From: Microvelia longipes
Lineage: Eukaryota; Arthropoda; Insecta; Hemiptera; Veliidae
Direction: 5' to 3'
Length of the DNA stretch: 64,000 nt
Assembly (NCBI GenBank): GCA_018340805.1
Contig: JACMZG010001913.1
Location: 36,431,882 to 36,495,881 of the forward strand
Position numbers and translations under genes: made by a program. This document shows positions 47,401 through 62,300 of the stretch, piece by piece. The notes beneath the pieces were generated by a model, which saw only the letters and a program-made list of their open reading frames with translations, was not told where the DNA came from and ran no database searches. Within the stretch, counting starts at the first letter, position 1, and each line of letters starts with the position of its first letter.

Positions 47401-50400
47401 ACTATTATTTATTTCAAGTATATTTATTCGTTGGATGCTAAACAACTTTTTTTTTCTTATTATACTAATGACTTGGGATCTTGGTTTTTGACAACTATGA
47501 AATTTCAATAGATAAAATAGTGACATAGACTTAGAACTCTAGAGGCAAGTAAATCATGTAGTTAACCTTAGCAGTATTCGTCGCAGAACTTTATAAATTT
47601 CCTCATCTACAAAACACTTTTCTGTTTTCATGTTGTACTAACTATATTCTGAGATCTGAGTATAGTTAAGTGAGTATAGTATAAGGGGGTTTAGGACTGC
47701 CAAAAAGAGCCTTACAACATGGCTTGCTTGCTTGACCTTGACTTAGCCCTTTCACACTACTACTGTTAAAAAATTGAGAAGAAACACATCTTACTTTTTA
47801 CAACTCATTTAGCATTATTGTTTAAAGATCCCGAGTTCTTTGTATAGTCAGTAATAATGAATTATATGTTTAACATCCCCAGGGAGTTTATTATTTTTAT
47901 TGTGAATTTTCTAAAGAAAATAGTTTTTAATCAATTATAGTAAGTTTATTATTAAGTTATTATATGTGTTGTTTAATAGACACAATTTATTGTATTTTTA
48001 TGTATAAAATATAATAGGGTACCACAATTTATCAAGTCAGTGAACTTTGATTGACATTCTATTAAGTTTTTTTTTATTTTGTAACTTATCAAGTTCTTTT
48101 GGTTCGTATTGATTTAATTTCGATATTTCATTTATTTTTGCGAAAAGTGTAAATATTTAAGGAATTAGTTTCTATGGTTTATTTATTTTTTTGAAAAAAG
48201 TGTGACTATGTAAGACAATTATGCTATGATTTAGTGATTTTTCGAAGAAAATATTAGCTTATTAAAAAAACTAATATGGTTTAAGCAATCTTAAAAACGT
48301 AGGAGCCAAAACTCTCTACACTTTTTTTTGTTGATGCAGGACTAGTTATAAAATTAATTAATCATACCTATATTAGTCTCGGGGTAAAAGCTGTTGAAAT
48401 TATATTCACAAGATTATTACAAATAATGTTATTAAAGGGCAAATAATATTTGTTAGGTTGCGGGGTTTTTTTTTGGTGAAACCTATTTTTACCATTAAAT
48501 TATTGTAAATAACTTCCTTTTTGAGAGAATTGCTTCAATATTTAATTTTTATCAGACTAACGCAGTCTAAAAAAATTGTTTATTTTGTATATTCTCAAAA
48601 CCTATACTTAAATATTGTATTATTACTAGCTAAAACATTTGTGTTAAACAGTTATTAAAAACTTTATGAATTAATATTAGAAAATGATAATAATTTAAGA
48701 CTTTACTGGTTATAAAGTAGATAAAGATAGTTAATAAATTAGTGTTAAAATTATCAAATTTTGGGCATGAATATAGAAAGTAGCATTACTATTATTATTA
48801 TTTTTTAATAAATTGCTTAATGATTTGTTTATTCAATTTATTTTGTTATATGTATTTGTAATTTTAGTCAACATTATTTATATTATTAAAAAGTTCACTT
48901 CAATGTTTTGATATATATATAAATAAAAAATCAAATAAAAAAAATTTATTGAAAAAAAAAATTAAAAAAAGATTGTATGAAGCGCTATATTCTATTTGCT
49001 AACTAAAAAATTTCAAGAATGTATTTTTATTATCTGTAAACGTTAGTATTAAGGAAATATTCACCGTTCATCTTTAAACGGATAGGAGTCTAACCATTTT
49101 TCCACCACCAGTATACGGATTTGAAAAAAGAAAATTTTCAAGATTTGTGTTTATTATTTTCTTGTTGTTTTTGAAAATTCGTTTGCTTCAACATCCTGTT
49201 AAGATTGCAGAGGATTCTGTCAAGGTGAGCATATTTCTTATATTTTTAATTTAAATCTTCTTGTCGTTTCTCTTATTTGGATCATAACCGTTGTTTGTTG
49301 TGGATTGTCGTTCATTGCTCTTTTAGGAAGTTAAGATTATTTTAGATCATCGAATCAGCTCTAATTTATTTTGTATGTTTTCATGTATTTGTTTATCATC
49401 AGGAATAAATGTTGTTATTCTTATTTAAATCACTCGAAGAGATATAGTATTTTATTGTCTTTGAATTTGTTTGTTACTTTGAATTGATGTAGTGATATTA
49501 ACGATAAACTACAAATCTTCCGTATGCTTTTATTTTTTAAGAAAGATTAATAGGGGTTTCTCTATAGAACATTTACTCCATGATGTGGCTGGAGTCTTAT
49601 ATTTGTCTAAAATATGTAGTTAATTACTACCCAAGCTCTATTACTAAGCTTTAATATTTTTTTTTTAATTTTTATTGATGAAGTTATTGTTATTATTAAC
49701 AATAAAATTCTTCTAATATTATACTGTATATAAACAATATTTTTTAATTTAAAATTCTTCAAGTATCTTAATTGTAGTATTACATTTAATTAAATGAATG
49801 ATTTTTTTTAGAGTTAGGCTGTAAAATTGTATCTTTAGAGCCTTAAAACATAGCTAAAACCCATTTTTTCATAGACCTACTCTGTATCTCCTTGGATGTA
49901 AAAGATTTTTTTTACATTATTATTTATCAAAAGTGCTTCAAAAACAAATCAGCTGTTTTTGTCTCTGAAATAAAATAAAGCAGTTGGCTATTAAAAAAAT
50001 CATTTGCATCGTCATTTAATTGCTTTGTTTTAATTATAAAATACAAAGTAAACGTAATTGTGCTGTACAAATTAATGATGTAAAAAGAAAAAGACTAAAT
50101 ATTAAATTTTCAATTCTTATCACTAAAGAGGATTGTTATAAGCTTAAAAAATACTAAATGTAGAAGGAGCACTACTGATTACATAAAGCCTGATTCACTG
50201 GGGGTCTTAAGTAAGGCTGATAATTTTTTTAACTATGTTGGCAATACTTCCTGTTGCTAAGGTGTTAAATTAAATTCTTAATGAAACACTGTAGCTGAAA
50301 CAAACTTATCACACAGTTTAACAAATGTTCTTTTATTTCTCTTAATACAAAGGTTAGTAATTATACACAAAAACTTACGAACTTAACATAACTAACAAGG

Positions 50401-53255
50401 GCAAAAAACCACTCATCATTCAGACTCATTCACACGCTACAATACTCTCTTACTTATTGATTATGAATGTATAAATGGTTTATTACAATTTTTTAAGTGC
50501 GATATGTATTTTAAAGATTCTGCCATGAAATATGTTAAAATTGAGATGGCCGATAGCTTTGGTGCCTGTTGTGTTTGCAAATAAAATAAGTTTACATACA
50601 GTTATTTTTTCTTACATGTTTAAGTTTGCTAAAACATGTAAGAAATGTAGCATGTTGTTTATTTTTGATTTTTTCTTGTTTTATTAACAGACTTTTCAAG
50701 GCATTTTCTTAATACAGTGGGTTGTACTGCTGTAAATTGCCTCTAAAAGTCCTTAAATGAGTGACTCAATGGAAATTCAAGCATCAGTTTCCATTGGTAA
50801 GCTTCTAATGAGTAATATATGAATGCTGAAACAATAGGTAAGGTATAATATCCGAACAAATTAATATTCCTAAAGAAAAAATTTAAAAATGTCATGCTAG
50901 GATGCCAAATGTACAGATGACAACATAAACAAAAGTTTTGTTAGGGTGGTACCCCTACTTAAGAACCAGTGAACTGGTTTACCTGTCATTAATGGAATCC
51001 CATTGTGTTTACAGTTCTATGCTCTTTCTATATTAGAACTATTCTAAGGTTTTAAGTTGAAATTGTTTTTATTTATTTGTTTTAAATTTTTTCCATTTAT
51101 ATTTTTTTTATTTTCGCCTACCTCAGACAAAATCACATATGCTACGGGACTGTCATAGTTTTTTGGTTAACTTTGACAATATATTTATCATCTCGCTTCG
51201 CTCGACAGTGAATACAATTGTTATGGTTAAAAAAAAATTACTTTGCAGCCTAGTAGCATAATATACTATAATTTACTTTGTTCAAATTGTTGTTGTAATA
51301 ATTATAACTACCATGTTGAATTACTGTAATTAAATCAAATAATATAATTATTGTTATCAATAATTATAATTATATCATAACTGTATAAATACTAGTCATT
51401 CCAAAACGATCAAGTTAATTCTTATTCCCAAACATTTTTAACTTTAAGAGAAAATTAAACTTCCATTTCTTTGTATCTTGCTTCTCATATATATCTATAA
51501 ACATGTTGTGGTTCCTAATAAAATAAAACTTTACATTATGATGGTTTAGTGGAACTTATCCCTATTTTATTTAATTCTGTGTTAAAAGTTATTAGTTATG
51601 CCTGTGTTGATTAATATGTGTGTGTTGATTAATACACTTCTAAGTGATGTTCCTAGTCGAACTCGCTACTAATGTCTTGGATATTGGTAGCAACGTAATA
51701 CAAACATCACTTTAAGGATAATACTTGGCTATTTATAAAGGACACAGTACAATATAATTTATATCATTTGATACTACCAAGTTTTACAAAACATAGTTGA
51801 CACAATATAATTGTGCGAGAGACACCTAGGAAATGTAACAAGCAAAATGCAATGCTACATTTGGGAATTGTTCCATGATGGCTCGACATAATGTCATGTC
51901 CCACTCTGTTTTGTTACTTCTTACTGACATGACATTATGTCGAGCCATCAATGATGACGAATGTCTAATGATGGAACAGTTACCAGATGTAGCATTGTAT
52001 TTTGCTTGTTACATTTCTTTGGTGTCTCTCGCACAATTATATTGTGTCTACAATATAATTTTCAAAACAGATCCGTGTTTGTCCTTAAATGCCACTTTCT
52101 TTGATAAAATTAGATAAGGAGCTATAAATTAAAATTTATGCAACAAATGTCTTTTGGTTTGAGAAAATTGGAAGAAGAGGGGAAAATTACACTTAAAACA
52201 ATTTAATCATTAATTATGTTCAATCATTAAAATCACAAAACACCCTTTTAATTGTTATTGGTTTTAGTGATAATAAAACACCCAAGTCTCTCCACGTATA
52301 GTATTTATTGACAGAGCCAGCTTTCAACCTTTTGGTCATCATCAGTGCCGGCAAATGATGAGTTCTTTGTCTGGTTTTAGTGAATTCTAAAAGAAAACTA
52401 TGGTATATCTATTAGTTTTTAAGGCATGGATTGTGGGAGATCTCTGGGCTCTGATGTGTTTCCACCAATAATTCATGGCACAAACGCATTGCTACCAACT
52501 GTGTGAAAATAAATTGCTCTAGTCAAAGGGGATGTCATTTAAATTTTAAATGAACAAATTACTATTCAGTGTTGCCAAGTTTTGAACTTTGTGTCTGGTC
52601 TACCTCAGTAAAATGTTGTTGGTAATCCTGCCATTTTTTACTTAAATATAGTGCCGGACCTAACACGCTACTATATGTAGATATACCATATGCTGGGGGG
52701 GGGGGGGGGGGGGGGTCAATTCTTTAGGGCTCCTGATTATACTTTTTAGTGCTGAAGTGGTTCCAAGATGATCTGGTTAACAAATGTGGCCCCCCAAGGG
52801 GCTACGATATAGGAGTAAGGCGAGACATTTTTTTTCTTTGAAAATTTGCTGTATTCAAGAACCAACAGACATGTAAGAACATAGATTAGAATAATATACA
52901 TTTACATGCAGTATGAATTTTTAAGTACAACAGGAATATGTATGTTGGTGCTTTTTTAAAAAATTATTCACTTCTTTTAGCACCCATTACAAAGAAAATT
53001 CACCTGGCTTGCACCAGAATTATTTTGAAGTTATACTTAAATACAGTAAATTAGATGATAAATTATTAGTGCTCGTACCAAGATTTGAGTACTTATATCG
53101 ATTTCGGACCAGTTTTATTAGATTCAGCTTGCGTGTTCACATTCCTAACATGATAGGACACATTAGGAAATAGTGTGTTTACAGAAATCTGCTAGAAGTA
53201 CATGCATATGTATATGTATGTGTATGTATATATATAATATATATAATATATATAT

Positions 53256-53303
<48 letters not shown>

Positions 53304-56300
53304 ATAAATTTATAAAGTTTCGCGAATGTATTTTTTTATTATTAGATACCCCTAAAACAGATTTGAGACTCATTCCCGGTCCTTTCCCCCTCCGACCATA
53401 CGATCCATCTTATTAGCTACTTTTTTATTCAAATAATATTTGCTAAAAGGATATAATAGTGGAACTGAAATTGTATTCTTAAAAAACTGTCATTTATCTC
53501 TTAGCTATGGCCCCTATCCAGTGGGAAGAATTCTTTGTCTTCTATCCACCTCCCCATCCAAAAGACTTAAGTTGTGCCCTTATCATTCTAGCTTATTGTA
53601 ACCCTACTTTCTATGTGTTCTAATATTTGAAAGTAATTGATATATAATGGGAAAAAGAACTTAAACTTGATATGAAGATCAGATAAAATTTTACCCACAA
53701 TTCTATTGAAAAAAAAAACACAAACAATTTTATTAAAAATTTTATTCAGTTGTTAATTTATGTTGTTGACTATTTTAATGATAATTTATTTATTTATTTA
53801 ATATATCTTTTATTTATTATTATTATTTATTTCTTCATTAAAATAATGTATCTAATTATTCAGTTAGATGTTTAGATAAATGAAATTAAAAACAACTAAA
53901 TGAACTAATATTATCAATTTTGTTTACATTTATTTGCATTGTTGTTATTGTTTTTTTTTGTTTTTTGTTAAAGTATGATAGTTTTTATAACTGTATATGA
54001 TTATATGACATCAAGTCATTTGTTTACATAGTTAAAAATGTTAAAAGGTTCTCTATTGTTACTTTTATATAATACTTGTTCTTAAGTTTATATTTCTTGC
54101 TCATAGTAGCACAAAGAGACTAATACTTAGAGGGATGATACAACAGCTCTTATCATTCCTTGGGTAGCTAGGTGCCATAACTATACATTGGTGACGTCAT
54201 TTTTTGATTTTTCATAATAATTACAATTTCACGTAAATATTACATTATTTTTCGACTATTTTGTTTTAAATTGAGTAAAATGGATTTAAAATAAGTTTTA
54301 ATTATTATCTGTTGCATGTATTCTTTAATTGTCTGTGTTGAATAAAGTGGTTTAATGTGACGTCACTGAAAAATGTCCGCCGTTAGTAGAGTGCATGCTA
54401 CAATAGGAGTTGTAGAGGGGTGGGGGAGTATCTAGTTTCTCTCTAGGGAGACTATAGTAGGGATAAGTACTGTTATGGCACTTAGTGGAAGCTATCTCAC
54501 TTCCAGACCCCTTGTCACTGTGTTATTCGGGGTATGTACTCTTTCTAAGCATTAGTCCCTTTGTAGTAGCATAAGATTGATTATTCATTTGATTTAAGTC
54601 ATTTTTAGTAGCGAATTTCCAACGGAAAAAGTGCTAATTAGATTTATTTTAGGAAATAGGATGCCTACTATGACATGAAAAAAAAAGTACTGATGTCAAC
54701 TATAGTCCAAGAGCCAGGCCTGAAAAACTTTGCTCATGTTTCACTGCTTCAAACCAGATTTTTCTAAAAATATGCCTTAAATTACAGATATATATACTAG
54801 AGAGGGCATAGCCTATCTCAATACATTGAGAGGCCTGAAACATCTTTTTGGAGCTCTCAGGGGCTCTGTGTAACCTTATTGAAATCTCCTTTAAGAGTGA
54901 GTGAAGGTTACAATAAATCAATTGATTTTGGCTTCCTGCACAATGTTTGAGTTTTGAATTGTATTTTTAAGGTTCTACTATATAAGTTATTGTAATTTTG
55001 AACTGATTATTTGATTATATTTATAAGCGAAGGTGGTCTGGTTACTTTTTCGATGTTTCAAAATTAAATCTATAGGGCCTCTCTAGTAATATATCTCTAT
55101 GCCTTAAATGATAAAGAAGAAACAAAGTGAGCTTAGTTTTTCTTTTAAAAGTTCATTGTTGGTTTTTCTTCTTCGATTAAATTGTATTTTGTATTTCTAA
55201 TATGTAAAAAGATTTTGTGATCTGTGAATTTGAAATTAATAAGTACATTCAGTGGTAACTTTATATAATCGGGCACACTCAAAATTAAAAAAAAAATGGC
55301 ACAAGTTTTAGAATTTAGGGTTTATTTATCAAAATCCAAGAAACTACAAATGAAGTTATTAGGTTTGCTTAGACACTAAAAAAATGCTTGACGGATTGAT
55401 ATTTTTTTGAGGAATTCTCTTACCTTGGAAGAATTAACCATTTTTAAGTAATTTTATTATCAACAATATATTTACATTATAAGGGAGGAAAAAAAGTTTT
55501 CCGACTTAAATAATATAATAATAACAATATATTTTTTTATTAAATTATATATAAACAATATTATTTAAAGTTTCCTGTTTTAGAAGAAAACTTGAATAGA
55601 TCCCAATTTCCTTGCTTCCTGAACCATGAAGTAGAAACATGTAAATGGCTTTTTTAATGGTACCTGACATTGTACAGGCTCATATCCACCGGCTTCATGT
55701 CCGGTACTTTTTTTATTTGTAATATGTAAAATGATATTGTGATTCGTGAATTTGAAATTAATTAATATATTCATTGTTGTGCCTCTTTTGAAGGAGGGCA
55801 TTTGTAAGGATTTCAAATGTCCATCCCTCGCATAAAAATCCTTTAGGATAAGACCGGGTAGATTTTAGTCTGTTTGGTTGGTACACGTGCAGACTATTAC
55901 ACTACCATAACCCCCCCCCCCCCCTCCTGATGATTATTGTGGTAAATTGTCCTGAATTAATCTAATAAAATTAGTTTCTAATAAAATTGGAACTTAATTA
56001 AAGTTTGTTCATAAAATTATATTTCATTTGTCAAAAATGTTATTGTATAACACACTGCTATAATCAATTAACGATGTGGGAGCTAATGAGGTTAGTCCTG
56101 GTTGTTAAAGCCCGCAATTTCAAATCGGACTAACCCCATATTCCATAACACCGTTTTTCCCTTACTGCCAACTGATTATAACAGCGCTACTACAGTACTA
56201 ATATTTTATACATAAAAGAAAGTAGAAAGGGCTGTTACAACTTAGTTGTACCATGCAGTGCTTTAGGAGAAAACCATCGGACTAATTGTGTCAATTTTTT

Positions 56301-59300
56301 TATTAACATTTATTTATATTTAAATAAATGTTAATAAAAAATTTACACAATTAATTGATTAATAACTTCCTTGAAAATTTGTTTTCAGGATCAACTTTTT
56401 TAGTTTATCAACACTTTTTGCCACGCTGTTAACTGATTTTAGCAATGTGTTGAACTATGACTTACTTGAAATATTCCCATTATTAAGTGGTTATATAAAC
56501 AGCAGAGCACTATTTTTTTTTTTAATTTCTTGGTTGTTCTCAAATATAACATGCATTTTTGGGTGAGGATGAGGAAAAAAAAACTCCAGCTAGAGCGCTA
56601 TTCAGTGCTAACCTTATTAGTTTTCATTCTATATCATTTAATAAAAAACATGAGTAGTCCCTAACTCAGGGGTTTCCTCTGGAAGAAATAGACCAAGAGC
56701 CAGGCCTAAAAGATGTGACTCATTTTGTACTACTTCAAACTAAACTTTTCTGAAAATACACCCCAAATTATGAAGAACAAGCATAGTCTGCTTATCAGTG
56801 GAGCCCTTCACTGGGCTCACTCAAAATAGAAAATCACACAGATTCCAGTTTTCTTGCAATAAGTGGTTCCCTGTAAGTCTTGTGCAAAACATTAAGAGAA
56901 CATTTTTTAAAGCCTAATTTTTTATATTATGAGAGTTTTGTTTGCTGACTTTGCATAAATTAACCATTTTTTGTGTGTTTTTGAAAAATCCATAACTTTT
57001 GTTGTAGTCACCCAATTTTTATGATTAAACACTTGTTTTAGAGAAAATGTTATCACCTTTAGATAATGTTCTCTTCATATTTTGCACAACGTACCACTCA
57101 TTTAAAGAAAACTGAAATAGTGCGATTTTATAAAATTTTTAGTGAGCGCAGTGAATTGCTCCACTCTGGATAGGCAGAGTTTTTTCTTTATAATTTAAGT
57201 TATATTTTCAGAAAAGTTTGGTTTCAAGTGGTACAAAATTAATCACATTTTTTCAGGTCCGGCTCTTAGACGAAAAAGTGTTCTAGGAAGTTTTCAGCAG
57301 AAAATGACGATTTTAACTTTTTTTTGGTGTCATATTTTTTTAAAGTTATTACTTAATATTTAATGAAACGGATGTTTGAATAATTCTTTTTATTTCCTTA
57401 TGGCAATAAACAGAGGTTTTATTATCCCAACTTGTTTCATGGGATCCAAATGAAGAACTGAGTTGGTCTATACAGTTATCTGATACCCATATAATTTTCA
57501 TTAAAACATAATAAATTAAATGCTCAAAAGACAAAAACTTAAATTATACAAGGATAAACAAACTAATTTGAAGAGTTTAATAGTTTCAACTGGTTTCAAA
57601 ATCATAAAGATATCAAATTTAACTTGAATATATAAAAATTTGATTTATAATGTCGCATTTAAACGAATAAACTTTGAAAACAGGGATAGGTATTAGGAAT
57701 AGGGGCATGATACTATACTACTATAATATAATACTATACTACTATAATATAATTCTATACTACTATAATATGATACTATACTACTAATAATAATACATAC
57801 ACTATAATATAATACTATACCTGATACTATTAGAAGTAGAGGGTGTAGAAATCAATCTTACCCTTACTAAGCGCTTCCGATTTGAGCTATATTTTTTCAG
57901 TAACTCTTTTGTGATTAAATATTTTTATCATATAATTTTTATATCCTTTGACTTTAATTAGTTTGTGTTTTTTATTGCAAAATCAAATTTCTTGTTATTT
58001 GTTTTTCACATCCCTTATATTAATTAGTTTCATCGGTTTATTTTATGTTTTATTTTTAAGAATATTTTAACTGAATCTATTCATTAAAAATAAATTCAAT
58101 TGACCATTTTTTTCACAAGTTGTGTAATCTAATCTTTTTTCATTCTGTTTCAAATATTTTATTGCTTTTTATGTAATTTATGCTATTTTAATGTTCATGT
58201 AAATAAATTTTACAATCAAATTAATACAATTAATTATTTCATATTTTACTGAGAAAAAAATTACACGCCCACTTAATGTAGTTAGATTTTAATATTTATG
58301 ATAACATCCAACATTTGTTGTTATAAGAAATGGTCTATTGAAATTGATCCTTAAGAAAATTGATAATTAAAACATTTATATTGCTCATATGTGCTTATAT
58401 GATAAAATAATATGTTTGTAGACTTCAATTTTCAACATCTTCGTGTATGCAAGCAAAGTGTTGACATCCGTAGCTGTTAATTCCTTAAAATATTTGTTTG
58501 AAGGTTGGAAAAAAATATTAAGAAAGTGATTTAAAATATAAAACTCCCATTGTACAATATAAATAGTATTTACTCTAATATTTAAATTTAAAAGGCCCCC
58601 TTAAAATACAGTGCCTCCGTCTTTACTAATAATTACCAATTATTATTACCGGTAATTACCAATCACCGTTCTGTTAATAGTTTGTCCCTGCCTCCCTAAT
58701 ATTTTTGTTTACTGATGTTATCTGTCATTTTTATAAATTATTTTCAATTTTATAAGTTTCGTTTAAAAAAATTTTACATTACAATTTTAGTTTTATTAGA
58801 TTCACCTAAAGATGTTGAGCTACGCTCAATGAAACGTTGTGAGAGTTATTAAATAAATTAATATTATATAAGGAGTGCAGTCTTTAAAGAAATTTAAATT
58901 ATAATATAAATAAATACTGTATTTATAGAGTTGGACGTCTAAGCTACTGAGTAATTAAAAAGAGCGTTCTAGCGTCAAATATCAAAAAGCCTTAAAAGTT
59001 CGTCTACACGACTGGGCATCTTAGCTACATATTTTTGTAGATTAGATGTACAGTCACGAAGTAGATCTTTAGTGTAAATGACCGATCATGTTAATACTCT
59101 TTCTTGATGTAGAGTTAAACGCCTAGACTCTTTCAAGTGTGACTTATGCTTGCTAAGCATGCTTTTGACAAATAGGAAAAAATTTACGCTCCTTAGAATA
59201 AAAAGTAATTAGTCATTGAGTTGAATACAAAATTATTGACTCTATGACATCTACTCACTTGCGTGCTATGAGTAGATGTTGAAGTGTTGGGAAATGTCAG

Positions 59301-62300
59301 CAATATGTTATTTACCTGAAAGTTTTGGGAACTAACAGCACTATGCCATTTATTTATAACGTAATACAGGAATCTGATGGTAGTTACATTTTTGTTATCT
59401 ATGGTAAATAGCTAAAAATGGTATGTTTTAGATGTAAGGGCTATTGATTTTTAAATCTTAGCACTTATGGTACTCAAAGCAATCTTAAATGAACAGATGA
59501 CTGAGATTTCGCTAATATATTATTGAATTTCAAAAGTATTAGTAGTAGTTCCATGTCCCATCATTTATAAAATTGTATAGCTAGAGGGCCAATAGATTAG
59601 ATACATATGTGTATCATTAAACTTTTACCTTCCCCCAAATTCACCAATGTTAATATTAATCAGATTTTTCCATTAAGTATGGTTTTATTGTTATATAATT
59701 TATTACTAAAAATAGTAAAATATAACCACACTGCACACATTAATTAATTGTTACTCCGTAATTTTATTAATTGTGTTTACTTTCATTTCTTATCTCGTAA
59801 TATATACTTTATCTATGTTGTTATATATATTTCTGTTATTTCTTTCATTTCCTCTTTTTATTTAATAAGCAAAAAATACATACTTCATAATATATTAAAA
59901 TTTTGTAATTCACTTGACTTCTACTTGCCTCCAAATAATTTTAGGCAGCAGATTGATGGTTTCATGTAATGATATTAAATGAGACCTAAAAGAATAAACC
60001 ACGAGTAGTGCCCTCGGTACATAATTGCATTAAGAACACATGAAAAAAATACGGCTATGAAAATAAACTTGAAATGAAAAATTATAAAAAAAGAGAATTA
60101 CAAAATTTTAAGATTTTATGAAGTATTTATTTTTTGCTTATTAAATAAAAAGAGGAAATGAATGAAATAACATAAATATATATAACAAGAAGATAAATAA
60201 AAATAAATATAATTAATAAAATTACAGAGTAACAATTAATCAATTAGAGATTAAAAATCAGTACAAATACAATTAAAAATTAAACAGTAATGATGCTGAA
60301 AATAGTTATAAATTATTACAATAAGGTTAAAAGTGACAATAAATGAAAAGAAAACTATATTTTAAACATGATTTACCTTAAGATTTATTAAATTACCTTG
60401 TAATTGTTATGTTTATGTAGTCATGAGCACTTATATAAAAATAAGAATAATATATTGACACGATGACGAATAATTGATCTTACTAATAATATATTGCTAT
60501 GATGACGAATAAATGATCTAACAATTAATATAATGATATAATGACAAATAATTGATGTTACAAATAATATATTGCTAAGAAGACGAATAAATGATCTAAC
60601 AATTGATATAATGACAAATAATTGATGTTACAAATAATATATTGCTATGATGAGGAATAATTGATGTTACAAATAATATATTGATACAATGACAAATGAT
60701 TGATGTTACAAATATTACATTGATGCGATGACAAATAATTGATCTTACAAATATTTCATTGATATGATGACAAATAATTGATCTTACAAATATTACATTG
60801 ATGTGATGACAATATTTGATCTTACTAATATTACATTGATATGATGACAAATAATTTATCTTTCAAATATTACATTGATGCGATGACAAATAATTGATCT
60901 TACAAATATTACATTGATGTGATAACAAATAATTGATCTTACAATTTTACATTGATGCGATGACAATATTTGATCTTACTAATATTAAATTGATATGATG
61001 ACAAATAATTTATCTTTCAAATATTACATTGATGCGATGACAAATAATTGATCTTACAAATTTTACATTGACGCGATGACAAATAATTGATCTTACAGTT
61101 AATATAATGATAAGATGAGGAATAATTGATCTTACAAATAATATTATTTATTTGTAAGATTAAATTTTTATTTTGTAAACATGCTCTGCTGCTATTGAGG
61201 AAGTATTGTTTTGTCTTTTAATGAATTTATTTTTATAATCAAAATGTATATATTTCCTTTCATTTTGACTTTATACCATTTGTCAATTGACAAAAATTAC
61301 GTTGGAATCACTGATTTGTTATTTTCTCTTTTCCCATCTCTTCTTTACTTTTGTTGACTGTCAAAATTGACTTGACTTGTTTTTGGATTTTGTGGAGAGG
61401 CTATACAGGTTTATCATAGAGTTCCTCTACTGCTGCATCATCAAATTTATTTTATACATTTTTTATGTAAATATACTTGATGTCACTGTTAATGTTTTGT
61501 ATAGCGACATCTGGTGTGTGTGTGTTTGTTAATAGTTCACTGAGTATATAGCCAAGTTACTGAGAAGAGTCGAGAAGGTTTCCAGCGGTAACTGCACTCC
61601 TAGAGAATTACGAGGTGCTTACTTGAAATTAGAAACTGGACTAAGACCTGAGCTGAGAGTACTGAGCGGAGGGTGGCCTAAAATAGACCTGAGTAAGGGG
61701 TCGCAGGGCGCCTCAGCCTTCGCATCCCCTCAACATGATACTAATAACAGTTCCAGGTAAATAAAACACAATGCTACAGTCTATTGTTTAGTTTAAAAAT
61801 CCCCAAGGTCATAAGCTTATCAGAGAGCCGCTGCCAACCCCTCACTTGAAAAAAGAAAAAAAAAATCCCTACAACCATAACCGGTGTAGGGAAATAACCT
61901 TTTAAGCGGCAATCATTCACTTTGTTTGTGATTCTTCTTGTGTTAACATCATTTTGTAAACTATTTTCAAATTAATCATAAAGATATTATTAAATAAAAC
62001 TACTCAAAAGAAATGTAAAAAACATCTCCAAGAAAATAAGGGTAAAATAACCTGATTTGTTTACATTGTTTTTCCCGCTTCCTTCTTAAGGGGATTTTTT
62101 CTTATAAATCGACGGTGCCTAAACTGAGCTGTCAAGATGTTTAAAGTAGTCGATAGACTGTACTTCCGATTATATTTTGACCTGGTCTTTTTTACTTGCT
62201 TTACTTTACATAAGGGAGATACTAAAAGGCACTAAACCTGTGGGCTTTTTGGTAAGAGTGTTGAGGAACAAATAGGTCTCACAAAATAGTGTTTAGGAAC

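Noticed and set aside
49102..49225. Exon ending at a GTGAGC donor in DBF4 intron 4
   Set aside because: Open but very hydrophobic and AT-driven, with no resemblance to DBF4 or PCF11, and DBF4 exons 4 and 5 already join in phase across it.
51875..52117. 80-codon frame across the 51.8-kb hairpin
   Set aside because: It is explained by the palindrome and has no protein family features.
60596..60850. 84-codon repetitive minus-strand frame
   Set aside because: It is read through a 39-bp minisatellite, whose period is a multiple of three.
60451..61145. CRISPR-like array of regular repeats
   Set aside because: The 39-bp units are contiguous with no unique spacers, in a eukaryotic intron. It is a minisatellite.
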